This document shows, in pieces, positions 1-13,000 of a stretch of DNA of 64,000 bases (the first letter of the stretch is position 1; every line of letters starts with the position of its first letter). Position numbers and translations under genes: made by a program. Source of the DNA: Sphagnum compactum. Its lineage: Eukaryota; Bryophyta; Sphagnopsida; Sphagnales. Below the pieces are notes generated by a model. The model searched no databases. It was not told the DNA's origin and saw only the letters and a program-made list of their open reading frames with translations. The stretch covers positions 5,766,001-5,830,000 of the forward strand of contig OZ234495.1 of the NCBI GenBank assembly GCA_965153455.1. The letters are read 5' to 3'.

Positions 1-2
1 CT

Positions 3-2762
3 CCCTTAAGCAGTGTCACGCATCCTGCAAACAGACGAAGAGTGAAGAGAATAAATGCAGTGATTCAACGGAGGAAATGGGATTCTCACACAGTCAAGCA
101 ACTCACTGCATTGAACATAAAACTTAATCCCAGTCTTGTTTGTGAAGTGGTGATGCGGCAGAAGGACTTGAAGCTGGCAATGAACTTTTTTGGTTGGGCT
201 GGAGATCAAGGAGGTTACAGACATGGCCTGCGGACATACAATCTCATGATTCAGAGGCTTGCAGGTGCCAGAGAATCGCAAGCAGTCCTGCAAATGCTGC
301 AAGGAATGCAAAAGCAAGGTTGTAAAATTTCACCTCGGATCATCACAATGCTCCTGCACACTTATGGAAGTGCGAAGGATATGAAGGGGGCAATCAAGTT
401 GCTCCACCATATGATGAGCAGTGGCTGGAAACCAACCATAGATGTCTGCAACTGTCTGATTGCTTTGCTTCTCAAGGGGGGGTTCCATTTCACCTCCTTG
501 ATGATCTTTCACCAAATGAAGAAGCTGGATGTGGTACCTGATAGACAAACATTTCGGATTCTTGTACATGGTTTCCTCAGGACAGCCAGGCTTGATCTTG
601 CAGTGCTGTTGTTGCAAGAAATGATGAAAGCAGGTATTAATCCTGGTGTCGTCACATGCACCACCCTCATCAACACCCTTGCAAAAACAGGCAATATTGA
701 CGCAGCTCGCAATGTCTTTCAGGAGATGAAGAGATACAAATATCACCCCAATGTTGTAACATATACTTCTCTCATCAGTGGTCTTTGCAAAGTGGGGCTA
801 CTGGAGGAGGCTTGTGAGCTATTTGTGGAAATGAAATACAATGGTTGTGCACCAGATACCATGGCATACAACACCCTAATCGATGGAGTGGGCAAAGCTG
901 GTGAGGCCCACATGGCATGTGGGCTATTCAATGAGATGAAGGAGAAAAATGTGGTGCCCAATTTGTGCACCTATAACATTATGTTAGCTGCACTCGGAAG
1001 GGTGGGCAGAGTCTTGGATGCTTGGCAGTTCTTTCAAGAGATGAAGGACAATGGCCAGATTCCAGACTCTGTAACCTATAACACGGTGATTGAGATTCTT
1101 GGTAAAGAGGGGCAAATGGACAAGATCGTCACTGTTGTCAAGGAAATGGTGGAGAGTGGGTCCAATGTAGTTGATAAATCTGAGAAGGGCGTAGCTGACA
1201 TGATTTTGCAACTCTCAGCTGACAAGTTCCAATCCATGTGTGTGGTCTCATTCAATACTTTGATGAGTGCTTTCATGCAGAATGGTCAAATTGATGAAGC
1301 TCTGAAACTGTTTGAGGTGATGAAGGAAAGGGGCTGCCAGTGCAATGTGGTTACTTACACCACACTGATTGATGGTCTAGGAAAGGCTGGCCAAGCAGAT
1401 AGGGCATTTGATCTCTTAGAGGAGATGGAGACAGAGGGATGTCCCCCCAATGTCATGACATACAGCTGTGTTATTGATAGCTTTTTGAAACTTGGAAATG
1501 TAGAGAAGGCTTTGAAGCTATATGACAACATGGAAGGAAATGGGTGTAGACCAGATGTGGTGACATATGTGATTCTTATCAATGGCCTGGGGAAGGCGAG
1601 CAGATTGGATAAAGCCCTTGAGTTATTTCAGAAAATGAAATTGCAGGAATGTGCACCACCGCTGGGCACATACAAAACTCTGATTCATCTGCTTGTCAAG
1701 GACAGGCAAGTTAATGCAGCTTATGAGCTTTTCCAAGAAATGGGCGAAAAGGGCTGGGGTGGGGACACATATGCACTCAATGTGTTGATCAATGGACTTG
1801 TGAAGGCTGACAGAGTGGATGATGCATGCCTTCTCCTAGATCATATGAAGGGAAAGGGTGGGACTCCTGATGTCATAACGTACACTTCTATTGTTCGTTG
1901 CCTGGGGAAAGCTGGGAAGCTTGAGGAAGCTTGGTCTCTTTTTGCAGAAATGGAAGATCAGGGCTATGTGATGGATGCTGTGGCATATACTACTCTCATA
2001 GATGTGCTTGGTAAAGCAGGTAAAGTCAATAATGCACTCACAATCTTCAAGGCAATGAAGCTGAAAAGGTGTGCTCCAGATGTTGTGACCTACTGTGCTT
2101 TGATTGATGCTCTTGCAAAGGATGGTAGACTGGAGGAAGCATGTAACCTCTTTGATGAGTTGAAAAGTGAAGGCTTGGTTCCCAATGTTGTTCTCTACAC
2201 CTCTCTTATTGATGGACTAGGCAAGGCAGGAGAGCTTGATAAAGCAATTGACTTCTTTGAGGAGATGCAGGCAATGGCCTGCAAGCCTAATGCTGTCACA
2301 TACAACAGTCTGGTTCATTCTCTTGGAAGAGCTGGCAGGGTTGAAAAGGCCTGCAGGTTTGTTGAAGACATGGAAGGAAAGGGCTGTGCACCCAACATCA
2401 TGACATACAACATTCTCATTGATGCATTGGGAAAGGAGGGCTCTATTGAGGAAGCTTGTGCTCTTTTCAGAACTCTTCAGGAGAAGGGTCTTGTTCCTGA
2501 TGTCCACACATACACAGCACTGATTGACGGCTTGGGAAAATCTGGGAAGCTTATGGAGGCTTGCCATCTTTTTGATGACATGGAAGCTCAGGGGCTTAAG
2601 CCAACTGTTGTTACTTACAATGCCTTAATTGGAAATCTTGGAAAGGCTGGCAAGCTTCGTGAAGCTGCAATGATTTTCCATGGAATGAAAGTGATGGGTT
2701 GTATGCCAGATGGAGTCACACTTAAGATAATGAAGAACCTCATGAGTTTGCAGGCCAAGTGA
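3..2762 (+). CDS. P-class pentatricopeptide repeat protein, 5' end outside window
   Basis: Single uninterrupted reading frame of at least 919 codons ending in TGA at 2760-2762. It is open to the left edge; the ATG-less GTG at 42 is not a start, and the N-terminal block around NPSLVCEVVMRQKDLKLAMNFFGWAG is family-like, so the true start lies upstream. From about position 228 onward there are 23 tandem 35-residue PPR motifs of the type VVTYTTLIDGLGKAGQ, then a partial one at the C-terminus. The ninth motif is followed by a degenerate linker (about 1140-1230). There are no E, E+ or DYW domains, so this is a pure P-class protein. Such proteins bind organellar RNA in mitochondria or plastids and affect its stability, splicing or translation; the targeting peptide is outside the window. 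Lack of introns is typical of the family. The GLGKAG consensus recalls long P-class proteins such as Arabidopsis At3g06920, but orthology is not claimed. Confidence 0.95.
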   Translation, partial: PLSSVTHPANRRRVKRINAVIQRRKWDSHTVKQLTALNIKLNPSLVCEVVMRQKDLKLAMNFFGWAGDQGGYRHGLRTYNLMIQRLAGARESQAVLQMLQGMQKQGCKISPRIITMLLHTYGSAKDMKGAIKLLHHMMSSGWKPTIDVCNCLIALLLKGGFHFTSLMIFHQMKKLDVVPDRQTFRILVHGFLRTARLDLAVLLLQEMMKAGINPGVVTCTTLINTLAKTGNIDAARNVFQEMKRYKYHPNVVTYTSLISGLCKVGLLEEACELFVEMKYNGCAPDTMAYNTLIDGVGKAGEAHMACGLFNEMKEKNVVPNLCTYNIMLAALGRVGRVLDAWQFFQEMKDNGQIPDSVTYNTVIEILGKEGQMDKIVTVVKEMVESGSNVVDKSEKGVADMILQLSADKFQSMCVVSFNTLMSAFMQNGQIDEALKLFEVMKERGCQCNVVTYTTLIDGLGKAGQADRAFDLLEEMETEGCPPNVMTYSCVIDSFLKLGNVEKALKLYDNMEGNGCRPDVVTYVILINGLGKASRLDKALELFQKMKLQECAPPLGTYKTLIHLLVKDRQVNAAYELFQEMGEKGWGGDTYALNVLINGLVKADRVDDACLLLDHMKGKGGTPDVITYTSIVRCLGKAGKLEEAWSLFAEMEDQGYVMDAVAYTTLIDVLGKAGKVNNALTIFKAMKLKRCAPDVVTYCALIDALAKDGRLEEACNLFDELKSEGLVPNVVLYTSLIDGLGKAGELDKAIDFFEEMQAMACKPNAVTYNSLVHSLGRAGRVEKACRFVEDMEGKGCAPNIMTYNILIDALGKEGSIEEACALFRTLQEKGLVPDVHTYTALIDGLGKSGKLMEACHLFDDMEAQGLKPTVVTYNALIGNLGKAGKLREAAMIFHGMKVMGCMPDGVTLKIMKNLMSLQAK

Positions 2763-4150
2763 GGCACAGAAATAAATTTGGTTGAACAAAGCCCAAATGA
2801 TGCTGGTGTGGAGGGTGGAGAAACAGGAGTCAGCCATGAGAGAATCAACTTCAACTATAGATCATGGTCCAAAATCAGAGGCCCCTGTAGCTGAGAATCC
2901 AGACTGATGGAATACTGGCAGAAAAGGGGCTGGCATCTGCACTCATGAGTCCTTGTGCAGATTATGTGACAGAAGCTATTGCAGTACCAACAGAAAAGAA
3001 AGATAATGTGGTCCAAATAAGAAGTTCACCCAGCCCTCAACTTCAGAGGAGCCTTGTGGAACCCAGCAAGTGCACTGCAATTGTAAGCTTCTTTGGAAAG
3101 GGATTCAGCATCAGTGGCCCAGGACTTCCAACATACCTCCTGCAATTCCATCCCCTTGAAGAAGGCTGAGGTCAGTTTAGTGTGCCCTTTTTGCTCCTTA
3201 CTCCTTACAGCTACTCTCTATAGAGACAACATTTGTTGGAGCATCATTACTCTCATCTCCTGTTAGTAAAATGTTGCATGGATACTGCATGTTGCAATGG
3301 AATGTGCTAAAATGGCTCTCCTGCTCTGCTGTGTGGGAAGATTCTTGCACACATTTTGAGGTCCTGGCATCATGATATTCTCAATGACGAATAACTGTAA
3401 CACTTAAAATACTCTGGAAGTCACTTGTATCCTAAGAAAGCTAGTATCGGAGCTACATATCATATAGTACCCACCACCTTCATCTCTATGGGAAGCTTTT
3501 TCAGCCCTCTAGTCTGCATATGGGTTTCTGACTGCTCTGAAGGTGTTTTGTCTTTCAGGAGCAGAATCAACCTTTGGAACATTGGGAGAACACAAGACAT
3601 CTGGCAGGATGCTGTGAGCCTGTGCAATGGTTGTTTGACTCTTGGTTTGGCAGCCACTCTAACTGAAGCTTCCATTGCCAGGCTGCAACATGAATGGTGA
3701 ACAGAGTTGATAAACTTTCCCATCCATTATACATTGGTAGTCCATGATCCGAAATGAATGTAACTGCACTTTATAGATCTGCATTGTTGTCAAAAGACTG
3801 TAGAATCATTTTTTTCCCCATCCATACTTGTGAAGTAAAGATGAGCTAATAGCTCATTGGATTAATTAGTTCACAGAAAGCCTGTCCACAGAATGCAGAG
3901 ATACTTGATACTTTTGCTGTCTGGATAGAGTCCCTACTTTGTGCTACTATTCTTGTGCTGTCATTGCTTCTGGGTTGAACTGACTTTCCGTTCTGTAGTT
4001 TTAGTTTATTAACGTTGCTGTATCTCTGCTGTATATCACAAAATACCATATTTTGGCACCTTATCCATTCCAGGATCAGGGTGGTGATCACTTTTGTATC
4101 CATAATTATTGCTGTCCTAAGAGTTGGACAGGCAAACAAATCAGAGCTTC
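2763..4150 (+). other. 3' flank / probable 3' UTR of the PPR gene
   Basis: Mixed-composition sequence after the PPR stop, less AT-rich than what follows from about 4.2 kb. An AATAAA-like motif lies about 10 bases after the stop. Short ORFs here (for example 2945-3169 and 3425-3700) match no family I know. Most likely transcribed 3' UTR, possibly with a UTR intron, followed by spacer. Confidence 0.4.
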
Positions 4151-5120
4151 AACATGAAAATCCAGGATGTAGAAGTATGTAGCACTTCACAGTTCCTCGT
4201 GCCATTGATGAGGCATGTACTGACTTGACATTTAAGTAAGCAAACATACTAGAAGTTGGTTTCAGATGTGCTGAGAATTCCTTTCACCCAGCACAGTGGT
4301 ACACTGTGATCTCCTGACTTTTAGGGGTCTCAACTAGCATACTGGACAATGTGCAGAGGTGGCTATATGCGATCTCATCCCAAAAATCAATGGTAACCCT
4401 TAGGGGTACAAAAACACACCTCCAACCAACACATCATAAGACGTAACATGCATAACCATTACTTGGGCCCGCATAGTAGTGTAGTTTAGGTTGAATCTTG
4501 GACACCTTCATGCGATTGACTTCAAAAACTAAATGGGGAACTACAAGAGGTACAAAGTGTCCTTGACTTAACCATCACATATGGTGTTCCACCATTCTCA
4601 CATAATGTGGCCACCAAGCGAAACATGACTGCCAATTGAATACCTAAAATGGCTAATGTATCAACAAAAATAAATTGGTGCCTGACTCATTGCTTTGGCC
4701 ACCCCCATCAAACTTGTGGGTGCCTTGAGCCTAGGAATAGAACTAGGTGCTTTCCTTGACTCTCCACAAAAAGTTGACACCCCCATGAGATTGGGAATGG
4801 TGTCTATCAACACAAATGATTATGGGAGATGCACATAACATTGAACCTCACCACGCTAAAGATCTAATTTTTCAATAGCACCTTGTGGTTCTAGCACTCG
4901 CACACTAATCCTTATCATTAATGTAGTTGTGGAAATCATCTCACTGAGATTTGGAACATAAAATGGTTTCCATCATCTACTACCCATGACTCATGATCTT
5001 TTGACATACGTGATATCGTTTCACCTAATGCCACTAATCCTAAAAAATCAACTCCATAAAATAATCCTATTCCAACATCTAACCCATATGATTAGCCATC
5101 TTCTCGATCCTTGCCTTTCC
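4151..5120. other. spacer without recognised features
   Basis: No ORF of note, no clear repeat and no RNA gene seen. Composition matches the adjoining retrotransposon remnant, so it may be part of the same decayed element. Confidence 0.4.
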
Positions 5121-6480
5121 TTGACCCATATGTAGTAGATTTCACCTAGGTTGCAATGCTTGTGATTAGGGCCTCCAACCGTGCAAACCTAACCTTCATG
5201 GTGTTGGGCTAGCCCTACATTGGATTGGTGGTTGACCACTTGTTGGCAGCACCTTTCCCCTTCTAGCCCTTGCTAAAACCTTGGCGCTTATTGGCATTGG
5301 TGTTTTGTGATTAGCCTTGCCATGACTTTGGGTGAAATGTGAAGCAATGATCGACATCATGCCCATATACATCATAATGGGAACATGGTCAGCTTGGATT
5401 AGGGTTGGAAGTTGTGGCATGTCGTGGATTCGGACAATCCTTCTTCTTGTGAAGCCCACAACACCTCCAACATTTGTCTTCTCCACTTTATTTTGTTGGA
5501 TAGGATGTGGAACCACCACTTGAACCTAGTTTGGCCCCCTTGACCTTGGGTGGTGTAGCCTTAGTGGACTAACCTTGTGATTGTTGACCTGAAAAACTTC
5601 CTTGGGTTTTTCTTGTTAAACCCAAAGGTGATCACCCATTCCTCCACCATGTTCATTTCAATCTTTTTCGACAATTGAAACACATTAGCCGAAATGGGTT
5701 GGGCTAGCTACAATAAAATGACATCTTGTACTCGATGCCTAAACCTTTTGTTTAAGGTTCCATACCAAAATTGAACTGCTTCAGCTTCCATGACACCTTG
5801 TGCCACCACGATCAACCTACGCATCTGTGCACATGCTTCTCGCAAGCTTCATGGGGCTTCCAGTGGAAATCTTATAAACTCCGCAACTTTTCAGTCCTAA
5901 CCCCTTGGTAATTTCGTTGCAACTCATAGAAGATTCCACAACTAGGTTAAATGCAGGCAATGGACATTATGTATTAATGGATGCCCCTACACCACCACCT
6001 TCAATAGTTCCACCACTTCCGGTGGCTCCACTCCCATTTTTTCTTTTATTTGTCGAACTAATGTTAAGACTTGCCATTGCATCATTTGGGGCCACAAATC
6101 CCCAAGTGATAGAAGCATAATTGGGAGACCAATATAGCTGCTATTTTTCAATCTGAATATCATGGGAACTAGGATAGTCATCCATAGATGGCCCCTTCAA
6201 ATGTTAAAACAAACCTTTCCATGTCATGAAGGGTGTGAACAACTGGGGATTACGCATTTGCTGCATATCACACCAATTGTCAAATTTATGAATGAAATCA
6301 TATAATTCAATGGTGCCAATTGCCCCCAAATATTGACGAGGCCCTTTGGTGGCTCCATACACATGCTCCATGTCCTACAATAATGGTGGGGTGACAAACC
6401 TTGGAAAAAAATTTATTTCAGGATTTGAAGACTCCCCCCCCCCAAGATGATGAAGGTGTGGGTGGTCTGAACTACACTAG
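5121..6480 (-). pseudogene. decayed Ty3/gypsy retrotransposon gag remnant
   Basis: Read on the minus strand, several frames carry fragments of a retrotransposon gag. Around 5850-5640 it reads as MEAEAVQFWYGTL, then ISANVFQLSKKIEMNMVEEW, typical of the gag capsid region of plant Ty3/gypsy elements. Around 5490-5430 comes a cysteine cluster CWRCCGLHKKKDC resembling a CCHC zinc knuckle, but with three rather than four residues before the histidine. Stops and frameshifts separate the pieces, so no product can be made. No protease, RT or integrase follows downstream on the minus strand (below 5.1 kb) and no LTR pair was found. Confidence 0.6.
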
Positions 6481-9400
6481 TGATGGTAAAACCACTAGTG
6501 ATGGTAATCTTGTTCCATGTTTCTAGATCATGTTCCCCTTTCGTGGTGAACCCTAATTTGGGTATCCCCTTAAAATCTAATCACAAAAGAAAAATACACC
6601 TATGATGGTTCAAACTAAATCTACAAGGATGTTGAACATGTTGTAGCTTAACCAAACCTTCAAAACATAAACCTCATAACATGAACCCAAGGATGTTGCA
6701 CTTGTATGGCTAAGGCACTTACACCCACAAAAACATTTCACGGGGCCAACAAAACTAAAGCACACTGTGAACACAACAAGGTAGTCTATTGGTTATTAAC
6801 CTAGTTTCACCATAACAACAAACAATAAGACATCTTGGTGATCAAAATCTAAACATATGCACAACTACACCTCCCGATACAACCTAAATTTCTAACACTT
6901 AATCAACATGTCCGAGTGAATCAGGAATTGAGAAAACCTATTTAATGATCAAAATCAGGTGGTGACCTTGTCCCATGCTCGGCTATTAACCACACCAACC
7001 ACAACTCCTAGGTTCATTACAACAATAATGGCACATGAGGGAAACACATAACCTTTCACATGGAATTTCACATTGAATAATAAACACAAATTCTAAGAAT
7101 TCAATTTAAGAACATGTGTTCATTCCGAGGTTATAATCAAATCGCACACACTTTAGTAATCCCCTTACCCTCGACAACATATAACAACACGATCAACAAG
7201 TTAACAAGCAATAGGCATAACCGAATAAACACAAATAGAAATGCATAATTCATGTGACACAAATTTTTATTTTTGTGATACCCACATAGGAATCACAATA
7301 GGAATTCAAATCCTTTGCGTTCAATAATGACGCGACACTCTTCCACTTGTAAGGTGTAAAAAAGAAGATTCACCCAAAAATAATGTTGAACTAACAAATT
7401 TTTGGAACTATACAAGTTGAGAATAAACATCCCTTGCTTAGTAATAAGCTTCCAAAAGTGCCTATTTCCAACTAAGTTAAAAACTCCCATGCTGGAAGTG
7501 CTCTTCCCTAGGGACTTAATTGCCATAGAAATATTCTAATTACATTTTCAAATGCGAAAGATTATAGTTTCCAAAATGTCTACACACCGGATAGGCTTAG
7601 AGATTTTCATAAAAGAAATTTAATGGTGTAAAAATCAATTTAATCTAACACCGTATGTGAAAGATATGAATTTTTTTAAAAATTCATAAATCAAAATTTT
7701 AAAAATTAATTTTCTATTCGGTCTCGAGGGTCAAATTGTTCAAATTTTGTTTGATTGTAAGGTTCAAAGTGTTTGGTGCACGGTCACCAATATGTTGTTT
7801 GATGACTAGCCTACCATTTTGCTCACCAACCATCGTTCGTCGATTAAATGGATGATGGATTTAAAAAGTCATCCAAATTATGGACGAAAAGTCTTCCACA
7901 TAAATGAAAAATGAAAATGAAAAAAAATTAAAATGACGTGGCGGGTTTAGATTGGTGTCGAACCTAACCACCTATCGAACTTGCTCGCAAAACTCTTGAA
8001 CTTTCGAAATTTTTGAACTTATCACTATGAAAAATCGTGTCCATGAATATTACATTAACATGTAACTAAATCATCACGAAAACTATTATGCAACTAAGGT
8101 ACAACTATAGCATGGAAATACGATGAATTAATAATTAAAATGCCACGTCAGAATATTTCATAGTTGTAATTTAATTGCACATTAGTTGCAACTTGGCTTC
8201 TATACGGGTGTATGTATGCAAAGTATATATGGTGACAGTCAATCGTAGTTTGACCATGATCACAAATTATAATGAAGTGGTTAATCTCAATTGTGTTGCA
8301 ATTGGTGTAACTTTAACGTTGAATGAACAACTATTTTATAACTGGCGTATGGTGTTGATGTGTACGACCATGTCACGTGTACGATTAGGTAAAGATCCAT
8401 AACATTTGGAACTTATAATTTGTTTGCAACTAAAAGTCAATTAAATTGGTTAGTTTTACAACTAAGTTACAATTAAATGTGCCACTATGGTTTCATTACA
8501 TAACTACTACTTGTCCATTATTTTGGAATTTGAGTGTTGAATTCATCTAGAATTAGTTGTCAAGTATGTGGCAACTCATATTATTAAAAGATTTACAGAT
8601 TGTGTAATTCATTGAAAGTGTAAATGCATGCCTTAAGTTGGATTGGAACGGTGTATTAAAGTGTTTATAAATGTGTACATATAGATATCATTGCTTATAC
8701 ACTTTAAACTTTTCTAGAATAAATTATTAATTGCTTCATTGATACGAGTCGATTCCTTTATTGAATTAATTAATTAAAATAATTCATTTTCATAATTATC
8801 TAAATAATTAAATTTTAAATAATGTAGTAAATATTATAGTCCTATTTTTTATGATTGATGTTCAATTGTTGTATTAATAATATTTCACTACATTGGAATT
8901 CACAATATTATGTTGGTATATGTACATAGTAAACCGTAGAATTTCATGAAAGGTGAAAGTCCATTTTTAAATTGAAATTAAAAACAATGTGTATATCTAT
9001 TAAACATTCAATAAGGGTGTACATATGAATATGTCTTTATATATCTTAATGTCTTGTACTCAAATTCATATTTATTATTGAATATTTCAGAATGAATGAT
9101 TTGTTACTCATTTTAAAATTAGTACTTAATATGTAATATACTTAATTACCACGAAATAATTAAGTGAATTAAATAATAAACTATTCATATGAATTCAATA
9201 ATCAAATTTGATTATTTAATATTTAATTAAATCAAATAATAAATAAATAAATATCTGATAATTAATTACTTAATCTCATTAATTAATTATATAAAATTAA
9301 TTAATTAATCAAAATTAAAACTTAACTGGAAGTTAATTAAAAGTGAATGAAAATTAAACTAAAAATTACGTACAAATTTATTACAAATCATGGATGATCA

Positions 9401-10159
9401 TTCAAATGAACAAATGAATGAACTTCATGGCATTGACATTTGTGACACTCAAGTTTTTGGTGCTGGTGATAGTGGTTCTACCACTTTCATTGTTATACCT
9501 ACATGGTATCAAAAGATAAAGAAAAAGAGGAAAAAAAGGAAAGGAGAGGGAAACGACCTTCCACAACAGTGCGAGGGGGGGGCTTTTATTTATGATTTTT
9601 TTTTCACAATTCCAGGCCTAAGCCATATTTTGGGTTCCATTCTCAAAGGAATTTTACACCAATTTTGTAATCAAAACCAATTAAAAACTACGAATGAACG
9701 ATATTTGTAACTCGAATAAAACTTCTCTAAAACCAACATATAGTAACACACACAAAACCAAACTATCTACCACTTGTCACTAACCAAATCATGTGCATAA
9801 CACACACACACAAGAAAATAAAAAACTAAATGTTAAATAAGTTTAGCTTAGTTGCAACACAAAAATAATTAACTTATTTTTTATGATTAAAAAAAATCAT
9901 TTATAAACAATAAAACACAAGAATTCAAATCTATAACATAAAAAACATGAAACCCCACAAGATGCGCAAAATAATGTACTGAAATTTCAAATCACTAAAA
10001 ATGATTTGAGATCACACAAGATGGGATTATATTTCATAACAAATATTTCGAACCTTGTTCACCTTTGAATTGATTCAAAATCAATTAATTAGTTTGATTA
10101 ACTCAATTTATCTTTAATTAATTGGGACCTAACTTAACATGTAAATCAACACACATGAC
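6481..10159. other. AT-rich spacer
   Basis: Increasingly AT-rich sequence with many short TTAATTAA-type tracts (strongest at 8750-9310). No coding frame with family similarity was seen. The stretch at about 8040-8560 repeats variants of TTAGTTGCAAC and AGTTACAA many times, suggesting old low-copy repeats. A C-tract lies at about 6430-6444. Confidence 0.5.
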
Positions 10160-10370
10160 ATGTTGTAAACAATAGGTAATAACCATAAAGGACTTGAAGG
10201 CATTATAGATGGTAAGTAACAACCACAAAAGGTTTTAAAATGTGGCAAATGGTATGTGACAACTACAAATGGTTTGAAGCATTATAAATAACAAGTAATA
10301 GTCACAAAAGGTTTGCAACCATTGTAGATGGTAAACGACAACTATAAAAGGTTTAGAAGTGACTATGGAT
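10160..10370. repeat. degenerate tandem repeat, unit about 45 bp
   Basis: About five imperfect copies of a unit containing GGTAAGTAACAACCACAAAA followed by GGTTT and an ATTATAGAT-like segment, spaced 40-50 bases apart. Copies differ by many substitutions and small indels, so the array is old. It is embedded in AT-rich spacer. Confidence 0.6.
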
Positions 10371-13000
10371 CCATTTTAGATTTATAAAAGATAGTAGTAG
10401 TTGTAAAATAACAACTATAACAAAATAATAGGTAAATAAAAGACAATCCCTATTTTAGTCTTATTATTTTCTTGTTACTTAAAAAAATAATCTGGTAGCC
10501 CTTTTTGTGTTAGTAATTAATTTGTCGGATTTCGCAATTTTTAATCATAATAAAAATCACATTTTTTTTCAGTAAAATGTCGAAACCCTGAACATTAATT
10601 TTTTCAAGTATTGTTATGGATGTAAGATAAAGCACCCAAATTATAATAAAAAATCACACCATCCATCATTGTTTTCATATCAACTGTAAAGTTGCAATGG
10701 ATAATGAATAATTTTCTAAAATCATTTGTGTTATTTGGAAATGGAAAATGAATTTCTTTCACAACATTAGTTGTTTGTCATAACTAATTATCATATTTTA
10801 TTGTTAAATCACTACCAACAAAGAAAAGACCAATGAACTTGTGAAAGGTTAATCTTGGAATGTGATGATAGACATTTTTTCTTGGATTTGTAAAAGGAAA
10901 AATATATCACAATTGAAATGGGCAATATGAAGAAGTCATATTAATTATAAATAATAATGTAATTTAATTCAAAATTTAAACTTTTGAAGATGAAAATTAA
11001 CAGAGAAATAATTTTGAAAATGATTGAGCTTGATGAATGTAATGTTAAATGTCAACTACAATTCGTTTAACTTTTTGCTAAGGTTATGCAACAAAGCAAT
11101 GGAAATAATTTTTCAACACACTAGATGTATGTAGCTTGTAAATGACAAATTTTTATGAATTTTAATAACATGTTTTTTGATATGTAGTAAAGATTTCAAA
11201 TTTTAACCTTTCAATATTAAGAATTTTTTAATTTTAAATTATAAAAATGATAATCATATCTAAAAGCATCCATGCCCATAAATTGGCAATAGTTGTGTAA
11301 AACACAACATGCCATAGTAATTGAAAGTCTATTATTTATCTTCACTATGATCATATTAAACAATCCAAAACAATTTGTTAAAATCACATACAATTTGTAA
11401 TTAATAAAAAATGAAAATTTTTTTGCTTATAAAAATATTTTAATGTACATTTTCTCCTTTTATTAAGTTTTCATATAATGGAATGTGACAAGCATCAATA
11501 TGCCCAACCATATTTTGCATTTCAATGATGTTTTTAAACTTTTACATAATATTATATGATTGTCACCATTAGGTGTATGGATATATGTATAGAAAATAAA
11601 TTTTGCATAAGTGCATTAAAAATTATTTTTTTGTGTTTCATAATGGTTGACATTCGAACATTAAAATAGTTCTCCATGTTTCCATAAGGATGTCCATGTG
11701 CCAACTTAAAAATATCAACTTTCAATGGTATTATAAGAACTAATGGTAGTTTAACCCATCGATTTGCATCACCTAATACTATGTAATGCATCAATTTCAA
11801 AAATAAACCTATTAGATAATAAATCTTTATGCATTTTTTATCGAACATGTTGAAGGATGTGAATGAAACGAATCCTTCCATAATTGCTAGGTGAAAAATT
11901 TGACGAGGTTCTTAAAAAAAACTCTCTACCATGTAAAATTAAATGTTGATAGTTAACAACCATGAAAATTGACAAAAATCATGAAATAATAGAAGGTTCA
12001 TTAAAAAATGATTATTTTTGTCATTTACAAGCATAAGATGGGAAATCAAACACAAAAGAAACCATTAAAAATGCTAAGCACATCACCACATTCAGATTTA
12101 AAATTTTTCAAAATACCATTTGTTAATTAAAACACCGAAAAAAAACTTCTCGCTAGAATTTTATAACACAATGGCTACGAACATTAGAAAAATAACTATG
12201 ACGATAACCCTTGGAAAAAGAGTAGAAACATAATTTATAATTATAACCCAACCCATACATTGTAGCTTCTAATTATCAAGAAAAAGGGTGGTTGAGGTGC
12301 ATATTTAAAAATACCCAAAAAACCATTCTAAGGTGCAAAATTACTCATGCCTTCACATATGCAAAGTAGGGGTTTCGTTTGACCTATTTTAATTTCCCAA
12401 AAATGCAACCCTTAAATTAAAGTTTTCAAAAAAAAAATTCATCTTTGCTTTCCATGATTGGACCCTAATTTCATGCTCATGAATAATAGGGACTTCATGA
12501 ATAATAAAAAAATAAGAGACAAAACTAACACATGGTTGAACAATGAGTGACACTAAAAAATATTTTTATAAATAATGTAAATTAAAAAATGACCAAAATA
12601 ATAATAATGACAAATTGTTTGTTAACTAAAAGAACCAAAACAAAATGAAAACACACAACAAAATAACAAAGATGGAAATAATGATTAAATTGTTTTTCAA
12701 TCAATATTATCAAAACTCAAAATAGAACTCAATAAAATATAAAATAACAAACAAAAAATGCTGAAAATAATCACAAATTATTCATTGAACAAGATGAATG
12801 AAAAACAAACAAACAAACACAACAACATTGAAACAACATATGAAAAATGTTATAAATAATAAAAAATTAGTCATCAACCAAAATGACAAATGTTTTAAAA
12901 AAAAACTCTCAACAAATTAACAAAGATAACAACCAAAAAATATTTAAAAACTAATTGCAAAATATTCATTGATAAATAAATGAATAAATAAAAAAAGACA
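10371..13000. other. AT-rich spacer
   Basis: Very AT-rich sequence with homopolymer A and T runs and simple AAC/AAT-rich tracts (12600-13040). The one longer frame, 11552-11881 on the minus strand, has no recognisable domain and a composition no different from its surroundings. Nothing supportable as a gene. Confidence 0.5.

Noticed and set aside
42-44. GTG at 42 as the PPR start
   Set aside because: The frame is open upstream to the window edge and plant nuclear genes rarely start at GTG; conserved N-terminal sequence implies a start outside the window.
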